DNA from: Chryseobacterium jejuense
Lineage (GTDB): Bacteria; Bacteroidota; Bacteroidia; Flavobacteriales; Weeksellaceae
Assembly (NCBI RefSeq): GCF_900100075.1
Contig: NZ_FNEG01000006.1
Coordinates: forward strand, 124,001 to 188,000
Direction of reading: 5' to 3'
Length of the DNA: 64,000 nucleotides
The notes beneath the pieces are model-generated. The model did not search any database and was not told where the DNA came from. It worked only from the letters and a program-made list of their open reading frames with translations. This document shows positions 1-7,205 of this stretch, one piece after another. Position numbers and translations under genes: made by a program. How positions within the stretch are numbered: the first letter of the stretch is position 1; every line of letters starts with the position of its first letter.

Positions 1-50
1 AGAAGAATATAAATAAAGTTGGCAGGCTTTCATACTTTGAAACCTTTCAA

Positions 51-83
51 AAAAAAATCCCGAAGAAATTCGGGATTTTTTTT
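51..83. terminator. Bidirectional rho-independent terminator
   Basis: A 9-bp stem (AATCCCGAA / TTCGGGATT) with a 4-nt loop is flanked by an A-run on the left and a T-run on the right, so it can work on both strands. On the minus strand it sits directly after the stop codon of the 52-residue gene at 86-244. On the plus strand it would end whatever gene lies left of the window. Confidence 0.8.
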
Positions 84-85
84 AA

Positions 86-244
86 TCAAATTAATTCTTC
101 TTTTTTCAAAAGGGAAATAATTCGTCGTAAAAAATGATTGGATATTTCAGTCTTGTTTTTTTTTGCAGAAGATTGTGTATTCCCTTTTTGGGGAACATTT
201 TTTTGATTCTCATGGTTAGTTTGTGGTTGATCTTCTGCAATCAT
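86..244 (-). CDS. Small hypothetical protein, 52 residues
   Basis: This open frame begins with ATG at 244 and ends with TGA at 86. The product has no membrane segment. Its first half is rich in Gln and Asn, and its C-terminal half is strongly basic (Lys/Arg) with a short hydrophobic stretch. I do not recognise the family. Support for a real gene is positional. A TAAGTTTG -7 box lies at 282-289 on the same strand, about 35 nt before the start, and a terminator follows within 3 nt of the stop. Without a homolog search the coding call remains tentative; the transcript could instead be a small RNA. Confidence 0.4.
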   Translation of the reverse strand: MIAEDQPQTNHENQKNVPQKGNTQSSAKKNKTEISNHFLRRIISLLKKEELI

Positions 245-281
245 TTTGTTTTCTAGTGTTTTTACCCCTTCGTTCTCTTTG

Positions 282-289
282 CAAACTTA
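282..289 (-). promoter_or_regulatory. -7 promoter box TAAGTTTG
   Basis: This is an exact match to the Bacteroidota TAnnTTTG -7 element, reading toward the 52-residue gene at 86-244. No clear TTG -33 element is seen. Confidence 0.45.
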
Positions 290-506
290 GAATTAATACT
301 ACAGAAAAAACATCCGTATTTTCCCGGTATTTTGTATGGGATTTTTCCCGAATGTTAGATTATTAAATTCTCTTAAATAATTTGTTTTACATATAATTAT
401 CTGAATAATAAAAGAATGCGTATATTTAAGTCCCTGTAAAAGGAAATAAATATAGAGGTGTCCGAAAATCTTAAAGAGTAGGAAATTAATACTAAACAAA
501 ATAATT

Positions 507-662
507 ATGAAAAATTCAAAAAAACTTTCAAGAGGAGAAATGAAAACTGTACAAGGTGCTATTAGAGGGTGTAATCCACAGATATTTTGTACTAGCCCAC
601 AGACAAAGTGTTGCCCAGGATGGGTGTGTGCTGGGATAAGACAATATTGTATAGCCATATAA
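507..662 (+). CDS. Bacteriocin-type leader peptide with six-cysteine core
   Basis: The 51-residue product begins with a basic leader (MKNSKKLSRGEMKTVQG), the type found on Flavobacteria peptides annotated as bacteriocin-like. Such peptides are normally exported by peptidase-containing ABC transporters after cleavage near a double-Gly site. Here the position reads Gly-Ala (17-18) instead of Gly-Gly, and a second Gly lies at 21, just before the core. The core, residues 22-51, holds six cysteines at 22, 28, 35, 36, 41 and 48, giving CX5CX6CCX4CX6C. That is the spacing class of inhibitor cystine knots. No exporter or modification enzyme lies nearby. A strong terminator follows at 697-726. Target and activity are unknown. 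The antisense strand is open for 119 residues but has no matching features. Confidence 0.75.
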   Translation: MKNSKKLSRGEMKTVQGAIRGCNPQIFCTSPQTKCCPGWVCAGIRQYCIAI

Positions 663-696
663 TGATTTTTTTACATAAAAGTTAGATATACCTAAG

Positions 697-726
697 AAAA
701 GGGAGGAATTAATTCCTCCTTTTTTG
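697..726 (+). terminator. Rho-independent terminator after the Cys-rich peptide gene
   Basis: GGAGGAATTAATTCCTCC is a perfect 18-nt palindrome followed by six T residues. It closes the single-gene unit at 507-662. Confidence 0.85.
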
Positions 727-749
727 TATCTTATACTGAACAGAGGTGG

Positions 750-784
750 TTTGTTTAAAAAGAAGTTTAAAATCCGTAAATTTG
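750..784 (+). promoter_or_regulatory. Promoter of the O-methyltransferase gene
   Basis: A TTTG at 750-753 and a TAAATTTG -7 box at 777-784 are separated by 23 bp. The expected start site, about 5 nt past the box, gives a leader of about 12 nt before ATG 801. Confidence 0.55.
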
Positions 785-800
785 TTTAAATTAAAATGGT

Positions 801-1448
801 ATGAGTTTTTTTGAAGAAAAAAATCCTGAAATGGATAGATATCTGGAAGCCCACGCTTCCTCAGAATCCGAAATTCTAAAAAAGCTGAGAAGAGAAACTT
901 ATCAGAAAACTACCCAGCCTCATATGATTTCGGGCTATCAGCAAGGAAGATTGCTAACGATCATCTCTCAAATGGTGCAGCCTAAAAGTATTCTTGAAAT
1001 TGGTACATTTACCGGTTATGCTACTTTGTGCCTGGCTTCAGGATTGGCAAAAGATGGTAAAATTACTACATTGGATGTGAATGAAGATCTGGCTTATCTG
1101 CCAAAAAAATATTTTGAATCCAGTGAATATGCAGCTCAGATTGATTTTAAGCTTCAGGACGCCAAAGAATTTTTAAAAGAAACAGATCAGTTTTTTGACT
1201 TGATTTTTGTAGATGCCGATAAAGAGAACTACGCAGAATATTTCAGACTGATAAAACCTCACACCAAGTCAGGATCAGTAGTGATGTTTGATAATGTTTT
1301 ATGGTATGGAAAAGTACTGGAAGAAAATCCAAAGCTGAAATCTACACAGTCTATTCAGGAGTTGAATGATTTGGCAGCAAAAGACGAAGATTTTGAAAAT
1401 CTTATTTTACCTTTGCGGGATGGAGTCAACTTCCTTCGCAGGAAGTAA
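801..1448 (+). CDS. SAM-dependent O-methyltransferase (CCoAOMT-like)
   Basis: The 215-residue cytosolic enzyme belongs to the Methyltransf_3 family (caffeoyl-CoA/catechol O-methyltransferase type). It transfers a methyl group from S-adenosylmethionine to a small hydroxylated acceptor. The SAM-binding motif I (EIGTFTGYAT) is at 66-75. The metal-binding Asp of FVDADK is near 138, and a second Asp-Asn pair is at 164-165. Length matches bacterial members (about 215-220). A -7 box lies 17 nt upstream of the chosen ATG and an attenuator-like hairpin follows. The natural acceptor cannot be read from the sequence. Confidence 0.85.
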   Translation: MSFFEEKNPEMDRYLEAHASSESEILKKLRRETYQKTTQPHMISGYQQGRLLTIISQMVQPKSILEIGTFTGYATLCLASGLAKDGKITTLDVNEDLAYLPKKYFESSEYAAQIDFKLQDAKEFLKETDQFFDLIFVDADKENYAEYFRLIKPHTKSGSVVMFDNVLWYGKVLEENPKLKSTQSIQELNDLAAKDEDFENLILPLRDGVNFLRRK

Positions 1449-1462
1449 TTAAAAGAAAAGAG

Positions 1463-1513
1463 TAAGAGATTTAGAAATGAACCAATAATGTAGTTTCTAA
1501 ATCTCTTAGTTTT
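1463..1513 (+). terminator. Terminator hairpin after the O-methyltransferase gene
   Basis: A 15-bp perfect stem (TAAGAGATTTAGAAA pairing with TTTCTAAATCTCTTA) encloses a 16-nt loop and is followed by GTTTT. The T-tract is weak, so read-through into the NlpC/P60 gene is possible. Confidence 0.6.
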
Positions 1514-1525
1514 CCTAATTTCTAA

Positions 1526-2251
1526 ATGAATAAAATGAATAAAGGAATTTGTATCGTAACAGTAGCACCAGTGAGAGCGGAAGGTTCTGACAAGGCAGAG
1601 ATTGTTACGGAAATATTGTTTGGAGAAAGTGTAGATATTTTAGAAGTGAATAAAAACTGGACTAAAATAAAAATGCACTATGATGGCTATGAAGGATGGA
1701 TAGATACCAAGCAGCTAAAAACGGTAACAGATGAAGAATTGGCTAATAGAAAAGTGACTGTGGTTACGGAAGATTTTTCTTCCGTGTTAATGAAAGACGG
1801 TAAAACTTTATTATCTATAGGATCTGAAGTAGATTTTCCTGTGGTAGCCTCAAGAAGAAGTCATGATGTGAGAGAAAGTATTGCCCTTACAGCTAAAGAA
1901 TTCCTTAATGTTCCTTATCTATGGGGGGGGAAAAGCTTTTTTGCAGTAGACTGTTCAGGATTCACTCAATTGGTTTACAAAGTTCATGGAATTAAAATTC
2001 CAAGAGATGCTTCGCAACAGGCAGAAGTAGGAGAGGACCTTACTTTTATAGAAGAAACAAATCCCGGAGATTTAGCCTTCTTTGAAAATGCTGAAGGGAA
2101 GATTATTCATGTGGGGATTATGCTCGAAAATCAGAAGATTATTCATGCTTCAGGGAAGGTGAGAATTGATACGCTGGATTCTACCGGAATCTTTAATGAG
2201 GAAATGAACAAACATACTCATAAACTGAGAGTCCTTAAAAGCGTTATTTAA
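1526..2251 (+). CDS. NlpC/P60 family peptidoglycan hydrolase with SH3-like domains
   Basis: The 241-residue protein is predicted to be a C40 cysteine peptidase that cleaves peptide stems of cell-wall peptidoglycan. Residues about 5-110 look like two SH3b-type binding domains (the first contains the DGYEGWI signature). The catalytic NlpC/P60 domain occupies about 115-240, with Cys143 in DCSGF, His195 in HVGI and His207 in HASG forming the expected triad. No signal peptide is visible, which is common for short Bacteroidota members of this family. ATG 1535 is an alternative start three codons in. The DUF1648 gene follows after 3 nt, so the two are probably co-transcribed. Confidence 0.87.
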   Translation: MNKMNKGICIVTVAPVRAEGSDKAEIVTEILFGESVDILEVNKNWTKIKMHYDGYEGWIDTKQLKTVTDEELANRKVTVVTEDFSSVLMKDGKTLLSIGSEVDFPVVASRRSHDVRESIALTAKEFLNVPYLWGGKSFFAVDCSGFTQLVYKVHGIKIPRDASQQAEVGEDLTFIEETNPGDLAFFENAEGKIIHVGIMLENQKIIHASGKVRIDTLDSTGIFNEEMNKHTHKLRVLKSVI

Positions 2252-2254
2252 AAT

Positions 2255-2719
2255 ATGAAAACTTCCGGTATATTATTAATTGTGAATACTCTTTTACTAG
2301 TTGTAATCTGGGTTTTTACAGGAATCAAATATACTGGGTTACCTGAAGTTATTCCTACGCATTTTGATGTCCATGGGAATGTAGATGGAGAATCAGGAAA
2401 AGCCACAATATGGTTTTTGCTATGCATTGCTGCTTTTATTCATCTTCTTTTTATTGGAATAAAAGATCCGAATTCACCGCTTTTGAATGTTCCTAAAAGT
2501 TTTCGCAATGAAGGAACTCTGAAATTATATCTGTTTTCTCTGGAACTTCCTGTAATGATACTATTTCTTGATATTATTGTTGAAAGCATCCGTGTTGCGG
2601 AAGGAAAACAGACAGAGCTTAGTGATGCTGTTTTCTTTATTTTGGGATTATTGTTTGTTGTAATTGGGGTAGGGCTCATAAAATCACTTCGGGATAGTAG
2701 AACAAAATCAAACGACTAG
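2255..2719 (+). CDS. DUF1648 domain membrane protein
   Basis: This is a 154-residue membrane protein with four hydrophobic segments (about 5-23, 50-68, 95-112, 122-144). The DUF1648 signature, Pro-x-x-Ile-Pro-Thr-His-Phe followed by Gly-Asn-Val-Asp-Gly, is at 30-45 between the first two helices. The same domain occurs in the SdpI immunity protein, but no killing-factor gene lies nearby, so an immunity role is not supported. It starts 3 nt after the NlpC/P60 stop codon and is followed after 11 nt by waaA. Function is unknown. Confidence 0.75.
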   Translation: MKTSGILLIVNTLLLVVIWVFTGIKYTGLPEVIPTHFDVHGNVDGESGKATIWFLLCIAAFIHLLFIGIKDPNSPLLNVPKSFRNEGTLKLYLFSLELPVMILFLDIIVESIRVAEGKQTELSDAVFFILGLLFVVIGVGLIKSLRDSRTKSND

Positions 2720-2730
2720 ATCTATCAAAA

Positions 2731-3969
2731 TTGAATTTACTTTATAACATATTTATCAGCCTTCTTATTTTTGGAATGAAAGTTTTCTCATTATGTAATG
2801 ATAAAACTAAAAAAGGCGTTGATGGGAGAAAGCAATCTTTAGATAAAGTGAAATCTGCTTTTTCAAAAACAGATAAAGTAATCTGGATGCATGCTGCCAG
2901 TTTAGGAGAGTATGAACAAGGGTTGCCTGTATTGGAAAGGCTTAAAGGTCAATTCTCAGATCATAAAATTCTGATAACGTTCTTTTCTCCTTCAGGATAT
3001 GAAAATGTAATTAAAAAGAAACATATTGCAGATGTGATTTGCTATCTGCCGTTTGATAAACAGGATGTTGTAAGAGAATTTATATCCCAGTTTGATGTTA
3101 AACTATTTTTTACGGTTAAGTATGATTATTGGTATAATCTGTTTACTGTACTTAAAGAGAATAATGCAAAGATCTATGTGATTTCTGCATTGTTCTACGA
3201 AAGGCAATCATTTTTTACCTCTTACGGAAAGTGGTTTGTGAAGCAACTTAAGGAGAATGTAGATTGGTTCTTTCATCAGACTCAATTCTCGCTTGCTTTG
3301 GCTAAAAGTGTAGGTTTAGTGAAATCTTCTGTAACAGGAGATACGAGGTTTGACAGAGTGAAACAACTTCGAAACCGTGATAATCATGTAGATCATATTA
3401 TAGATTTTGTAGGTGGTCGTAAAGCCATTGTTTTTGGAAGTTCCTGGCAGGCAGAAGAGAAAATTGCAGAAATGATTTCCCGAAAAAATAATACGGTAAA
3501 AATAATCATTGCACCTCATGATCTGAAGAGAGTAGAGCATCTGAAAAATATGTTTCCGGATGCTTTACTGTATAGCAAAATCAAAGATTCTCAATCCTTA
3601 CATTCTAACTCTCAAATCTTAATTATAGACAGTATAGGGTTGTTGTCAAAGTTGTATTCCTATGCTGATGTAGCTGTTGTGGGAGGAGGGTTTCACGATG
3701 CTGGACTTCATAATATTCTGGAAGCTGCCACATTTGGAGTTCCGGTTATCTTTGGAAATCATTATAAAAAGAATCCTGAAGCAGACGATCTTATCAACAA
3801 GAACGGTGGAAGGTCTTTTGCAGACGAATATACCGCTGCAGAATTCGTTTTATTCCTAGCTAATGAAGATAATGAAGAAGAACTCGCAGAAATGTCTGAA
3901 AACGCAAGGAATTTCGTTGATGAGAAACCTAATTCTACAGAAATGATCCTTCAAAAGATCCTATCTTAA
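2731..3969 (+). CDS. waaA: 3-deoxy-D-manno-octulosonic acid (Kdo) transferase
   Basis: The 412-residue inner-membrane GT-B glycosyltransferase adds Kdo from CMP-Kdo to the lipid A precursor in lipopolysaccharide synthesis. An N-terminal membrane anchor is at 3-21. The catalytic Glu is Glu60 in the conserved HAASLGE segment. The C-terminal nucleotide-binding half contains VVGGGFHDAGLHNILEA at about 315-331, a family hallmark. The start codon is TTG at 2731, chosen because it gives the expected N-terminal anchor and no in-frame ATG precedes it. The last nine bases overlap the convergent gene at 3961-4587. The surface-polysaccharide genes on the opposite strand make an LPS context likely. Confidence 0.92.
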   Translation: MNLLYNIFISLLIFGMKVFSLCNDKTKKGVDGRKQSLDKVKSAFSKTDKVIWMHAASLGEYEQGLPVLERLKGQFSDHKILITFFSPSGYENVIKKKHIADVICYLPFDKQDVVREFISQFDVKLFFTVKYDYWYNLFTVLKENNAKIYVISALFYERQSFFTSYGKWFVKQLKENVDWFFHQTQFSLALAKSVGLVKSSVTGDTRFDRVKQLRNRDNHVDHIIDFVGGRKAIVFGSSWQAEEKIAEMISRKNNTVKIIIAPHDLKRVEHLKNMFPDALLYSKIKDSQSLHSNSQILIIDSIGLLSKLYSYADVAVVGGGFHDAGLHNILEAATFGVPVIFGNHYKKNPEADDLINKNGGRSFADEYTAAEFVLFLANEDNEEELAEMSENARNFVDEKPNSTEMILQKILS

Positions 3970-4587
3970 AAATCCCTGGCTTTTTATCTCCTTCATAGTT
4001 TGTTCTATGTTCTCAGGAATGCTGTCAGACTCAAACCAGTTGAGGTCAAGGCCATTATTAATACATAACTTTTGCAGATAATGGTTTTCAGATATTTTTT
4101 GCTGTATGGTTCTTAAAAGGTCGTCAAACTCCATCCAGTAATCTTCATCCAGCTTTTTTATTAAGATTAGAGATTTGAATAGCTTATTGATGATATAAAT
4201 GTAAAGTTTATAAACATTATCAAACCTTTGTCTGCTGAGGTCGTTATTGTAATCTAAGATCTTATCAACCATAAGCAGATTCAGTGAAACTTCTCCGAAT
4301 TTGTCTGTTGTTATTTTGATATGTTCAGTGACTTCTGCACTGATTTTACGGATAATGGTCAGAAAATATTTAGTATTACCAATGTATTTCGAGGCTAAAA
4401 TGATTTTCTCCTCTACATTTTCTTCCATGGCATTCCTCTTATCGTCGGTAGTTTCCGGATCAATAAGTTCGAAATATAATTTTTTAGATAATAATTTATC
4501 CTTTCTCAGGAGTCTGAAAATTAGTTTATCCTTCTCTGTGCTTGAAAAAGCACTCAACGCTGCTTTAAACTCTTTTGAATACTCCAT
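3961..4587 (-). CDS. Hypothetical protein, 208 residues
   Basis: I do not recognise this protein. It is soluble, mostly alpha-helical in character and rich in Lys, Glu and Ile, with no signal peptide or membrane segment. It begins with the sequence TAATG, in which the glycosyltransferase stop codon shares its last A with this start codon. It is therefore the last gene of the acyltransferase-glycosyltransferase operon and probably translationally coupled. Its 3' end overlaps waaA by 9 bp in convergent orientation. A role connected with surface glycan assembly is suggested only by position. Confidence 0.75.
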   Translation of the reverse strand: MEYSKEFKAALSAFSSTEKDKLIFRLLRKDKLLSKKLYFELIDPETTDDKRNAMEENVEEKIILASKYIGNTKYFLTIIRKISAEVTEHIKITTDKFGEVSLNLLMVDKILDYNNDLSRQRFDNVYKLYIYIINKLFKSLILIKKLDEDYWMEFDDLLRTIQQKISENHYLQKLCINNGLDLNWFESDSIPENIEQTMKEIKSQGFLR

Positions 4588-5342
4588 TAATTGAATATTT
4601 TTGAATATTTCATGAATCCGTTAACAGCCCAGTTTGCTGTATAATACAAAGATTTTAAAGTGGAAAATCCCATAAAATCTTTATATACCAGATATTGATC
4701 TTTAATAATGTTTTTTTTCTTTCTGGAAACACTGTTCTCGCGCATCCTATATTTTGCCATTGTCTTGTTGATAGGCATCCCTTCCGGAATTACTTTCAAG
4801 AGATTTAACCACATGACGTGATCTTCACGTTTACTTTTTACCGGGAAAAGGAACTTTCCAACTCTTTTAGTATCATACATCGTAGAAACCGGAGCCAGTC
4901 GGCAGGTCTTCAATAGATTAGAGAATGTAACGATTTTATCCGCAAGAAAATCTTTTAATATAGGTTGAAGCTGCTCATCGCACCTTGAATAATTGCAGTA
5001 TACAAGTTCTGCATGGTGTTCCTGCATATAATTTGTCATGGTCTCAAGGTATTCAGGATACCAGAAGTCATCAGAATCCAGAAAGGCAATATAGCGTCCC
5101 TGAGCCCTTTCAAGGCTATTGTTTCTTGCGTTTCCTGCACCACCATTTTTCTCCAGAACCTGAAGTTTGATTCTCGGATCATTGTATTTTCTGATAATTT
5201 CAACAGTATTGTCTTTAGAAAGATCATCAGTAATCAGCCATTCCCAGTTTTCATAGGTTTGGTTAAGAACAGACTGTATCGTTTCCTCTATAAAATCAGC
5301 AGAATTGTAGCAGGGAGTGATAATGGAGACCAGGTCTTTCAT
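4587..5342 (-). CDS. Family 2 glycosyltransferase
   Basis: The 251-residue GT-A fold enzyme transfers a sugar from an activated nucleotide donor, probably to a lipopolysaccharide or other surface glycan at the cytoplasmic face of the membrane. The N-terminal motif SIITPCYNSADFI is at 6-18. The acidic ITDD (37-40) and the metal-binding LDSDD (88-92) match GT2 enzymes. No membrane helices are present. It sits between an acyltransferase (25 nt upstream) and an unknown gene whose start overlaps its stop codon. Donor and acceptor sugars cannot be deduced. Confidence 0.88.
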   Translation of the reverse strand: MKDLVSIITPCYNSADFIEETIQSVLNQTYENWEWLITDDLSKDNTVEIIRKYNDPRIKLQVLEKNGGAGNARNNSLERAQGRYIAFLDSDDFWYPEYLETMTNYMQEHHAELVYCNYSRCDEQLQPILKDFLADKIVTFSNLLKTCRLAPVSTMYDTKRVGKFLFPVKSKREDHVMWLNLLKVIPEGMPINKTMAKYRMRENSVSRKKKNIIKDQYLVYKDFMGFSTLKSLYYTANWAVNGFMKYSKIFN

Positions 5343-5367
5343 TCGAATGGTAAAATATTATGTAAAA

Positions 5368-6345
5368 TTATAAAAATCTTTTTTCATAAAGGTGCCATGA
5401 AGCGATTCCTACTCCAATAACTACAAACATACATACAACACTCATGATATAAGGGTTATAATTGGAAAAAAGGCCCAAAGTGGCAAATACTCTGATGATA
5501 GGGAAGTGGAAGATATAAATTCCGTAGGTGAAATCCCCGTATTTTCCGAAATTATTCAGGAACTTAAAGGAATAAGCAATATACATAACGATAATACTAA
5601 TCATTATAGGAGAGAATAGTTTTATTTCAAAAATAAGATCAATCCAAACCGTAACGATAGCAATAATGAAAAGAATATTTTTATATTGAATAAACTTGTC
5701 AAAGTGAAAATACAGAAGCATTCCACCGATAAAATAACATAATGAGCCCGGAAGCTGTCTTGAAAGGGCTGCTTTTCCGTTCATCTCGAAATAATTCAGA
5801 TAAATCAGTGAAAGAAAATACAGTACGATAAGGCTAATGGTCCGGTATTTATTGTTTTTTCCAAACAGTAAAAACATCAATGGGACTGCTATATAGAAAC
5901 ACATTTCGATCTTAAGAGTCCATAAAGCTCCGTTTACAGCCTGGTTTCCAAATACGCCCGGAAGCCATGGAGCTTTAAAGTTGAGAAATATTGAATTCCA
6001 GAAAAGATATTTATAAACCTGAGTATTCCCAAAATATTCAGAGATAGGTAAGGTGCTTACTAAGCTCAGAAGTGTAGCACAAAGAAATACAACAAGTAAA
6101 TAAGCGGGAACAATCCTATTGAATCTTTTTTTTGCATAGCTTTTTAGGCTGGAAGACCTTTCGTAGCTTCTTGCAATTAGGAATCCACTAACAATGAAAA
6201 ACGAGAAAACAGCAACTTCAACAGGGCTATGTTTTAAAAAAGAAAGCTTTTCTGAAGCACTTAGAGCACCCAAATGTCCCACGAAGACAATAAAAGCGAG
6301 GAGAACACGGATGAAGTCAAAATTGTTTTTCGTTATATCTTGCAT
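5368..6345 (-). CDS. Acyltransferase 3 family membrane protein (OafA/YrhL-like)
   Basis: The 325-residue integral membrane protein has about ten hydrophobic segments. Members of this family transfer acetyl or other acyl groups to sugars of LPS, peptidoglycan or exopolysaccharide. The N-terminal segment DFIRVLLAFIVFVGH contains the characteristic Arg13 and His24. The pattern SFFIVSGFLI (48-57) and the RIVPAY segment (77-82) are also typical. It is the first gene of a three-gene minus-strand operon with a glycosyltransferase, which supports O-antigen or related polysaccharide acylation. A TATTTTTG -7 box lies 15 nt upstream of its start. Confidence 0.88.
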   Translation of the reverse strand: MQDITKNNFDFIRVLLAFIVFVGHLGALSASEKLSFLKHSPVEVAVFSFFIVSGFLIARSYERSSSLKSYAKKRFNRIVPAYLLVVFLCATLLSLVSTLPISEYFGNTQVYKYLFWNSIFLNFKAPWLPGVFGNQAVNGALWTLKIEMCFYIAVPLMFLLFGKNNKYRTISLIVLYFLSLIYLNYFEMNGKAALSRQLPGSLCYFIGGMLLYFHFDKFIQYKNILFIIAIVTVWIDLIFEIKLFSPIMISIIVMYIAYSFKFLNNFGKYGDFTYGIYIFHFPIIRVFATLGLFSNYNPYIMSVVCMFVVIGVGIASWHLYEKRFL

Positions 6346-6360
6346 TTTTTTTCTTTCCTA

Positions 6361-6368
6361 CAAAAATA
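6361..6368 (-). promoter_or_regulatory. -7 promoter box of the acyltransferase operon
   Basis: TATTTTTG on the minus strand is an exact TAnnTTTG match and gives a leader of roughly 10 nt before the start at 6345. Confidence 0.55.
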
Positions 6369-6543
6369 ACTTTTTTAATAAAACAGAGGTGTTTTAGAAT
6401 GTTCAATATTTGTTAAATAAAGGGAATATGACCTCTTGCAGTTTTAAAATATGTATAAATAAAAGCCAATAAAATAATTTTTCACAAAAAATAGTAATAT
6501 AAATCAAAAAAATTATAATTTTAGCCCTTGAAAAAATTGATCT

Positions 6544-7023
6544 ATGAAGAAATTAGCACTACTATTTTTTGGTTTATCATTATTGGTAACCACCGGATGT
6601 AATAATAGCAACGAAATTGTTATAGAAGAACCGATTATTGGATTCTGGCAACCGCAAAAAGAGGTGGTTACTACTGTTGAGGTAGGTGAGCAACCAATTT
6701 CAGATGTGATTACATACACAGACTGTCAGAAACAATCCAGATGGTGGTTCAGTACAGAGATAACCGGGAAAAGAATAGATGTGGAGGATCCTATTACAGG
6801 AACGGCTTGTAATATCTTACCTGATAAAAACTTTACCTATTCTTATGATAAGAGCAGTAAGGCTCTCCAGATGAAATATCAGGGAGTAGTAGCACCAGAA
6901 AACACAAAAGTTGTTACGCTGGATGCCACTACGCTCAATTTATCAATAAGAGTAGAAACCGAAGATCCTACAATATACAAAACAAGAACTATTACTTTTA
7001 AAAGGGTAAGCCCTAAACCTTAA
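6544..7023 (+). CDS. Lipocalin-like lipoprotein of unknown function
   Basis: The 159-residue precursor has a lipoprotein signal peptide with lipobox LLVTTGC, placing the acylated Cys at 19. The mature part begins with a short acidic linker and then an IIGFWQPQ segment, which resembles the first strand of lipocalin-like domains (a Gly-x-Trp start) common in Bacteroidota lipoproteins. Two further cysteines (in YTDCQKQ and GTACNIL) could form a disulfide. It is probably anchored in the outer membrane facing the periplasm. It is a monocistronic gene followed by a terminator. The ligand is unknown, and the lipocalin fold is an inference. Confidence 0.7.
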   Translation: MKKLALLFFGLSLLVTTGCNNSNEIVIEEPIIGFWQPQKEVVTTVEVGEQPISDVITYTDCQKQSRWWFSTEITGKRIDVEDPITGTACNILPDKNFTYSYDKSSKALQMKYQGVVAPENTKVVTLDATTLNLSIRVETEDPTIYKTRTITFKRVSPKP

Positions 7024-7048
7024 TAGTATACTTCAAGATATAATAAAT

Positions 7049-7081
7049 AAAGGTCTCATCTTCGGGTGGGACCTTTCTGTT
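7049..7081 (+). terminator. Rho-independent terminator
   Basis: AGGTCTCA pairs with TGGGACCT (one wobble pair) around an 8-nt loop, followed by a short T-rich tract. It ends the lipoprotein gene. Confidence 0.65.
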
Positions 7082-7135
7082 TACAAGGGAATTGCAATTC
7101 ATCATAAATTAAATTTCTATTTCCTTTAAAATCAT

Positions 7136-7143
7136 TATTTTTG
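7136..7143 (+). promoter_or_regulatory. -7 promoter box upstream of leuS
   Basis: TATTTTTG matches TAnnTTTG exactly. The predicted start site gives a leader of about 58 nt before the GTG start at 7206. Confidence 0.5.
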
Positions 7144-7205
7144 TGAATCTTGTTTCCAAAAAAAACAATTCAATATTAAAGTCTAACATATAACATATAT
7201 ATAAA

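Noticed and set aside
299..658. 119-codon open frame on the minus strand opposite the Cys-rich peptide
   Set aside because: It is antisense to the well supported leader-peptide gene, ends in hydrophobic low-complexity sequence from AT-rich DNA and has no promoter or family features.
2255..2719. SdpI-type immunity role for the DUF1648 protein
   Set aside because: The domain is shared, but there is no toxin or SdpR-like regulator nearby.
5013..5420. 135-codon plus-strand frame over the glycosyltransferase gene
   Set aside because: It is the antisense shadow of a clear GT2 gene with intact motifs.
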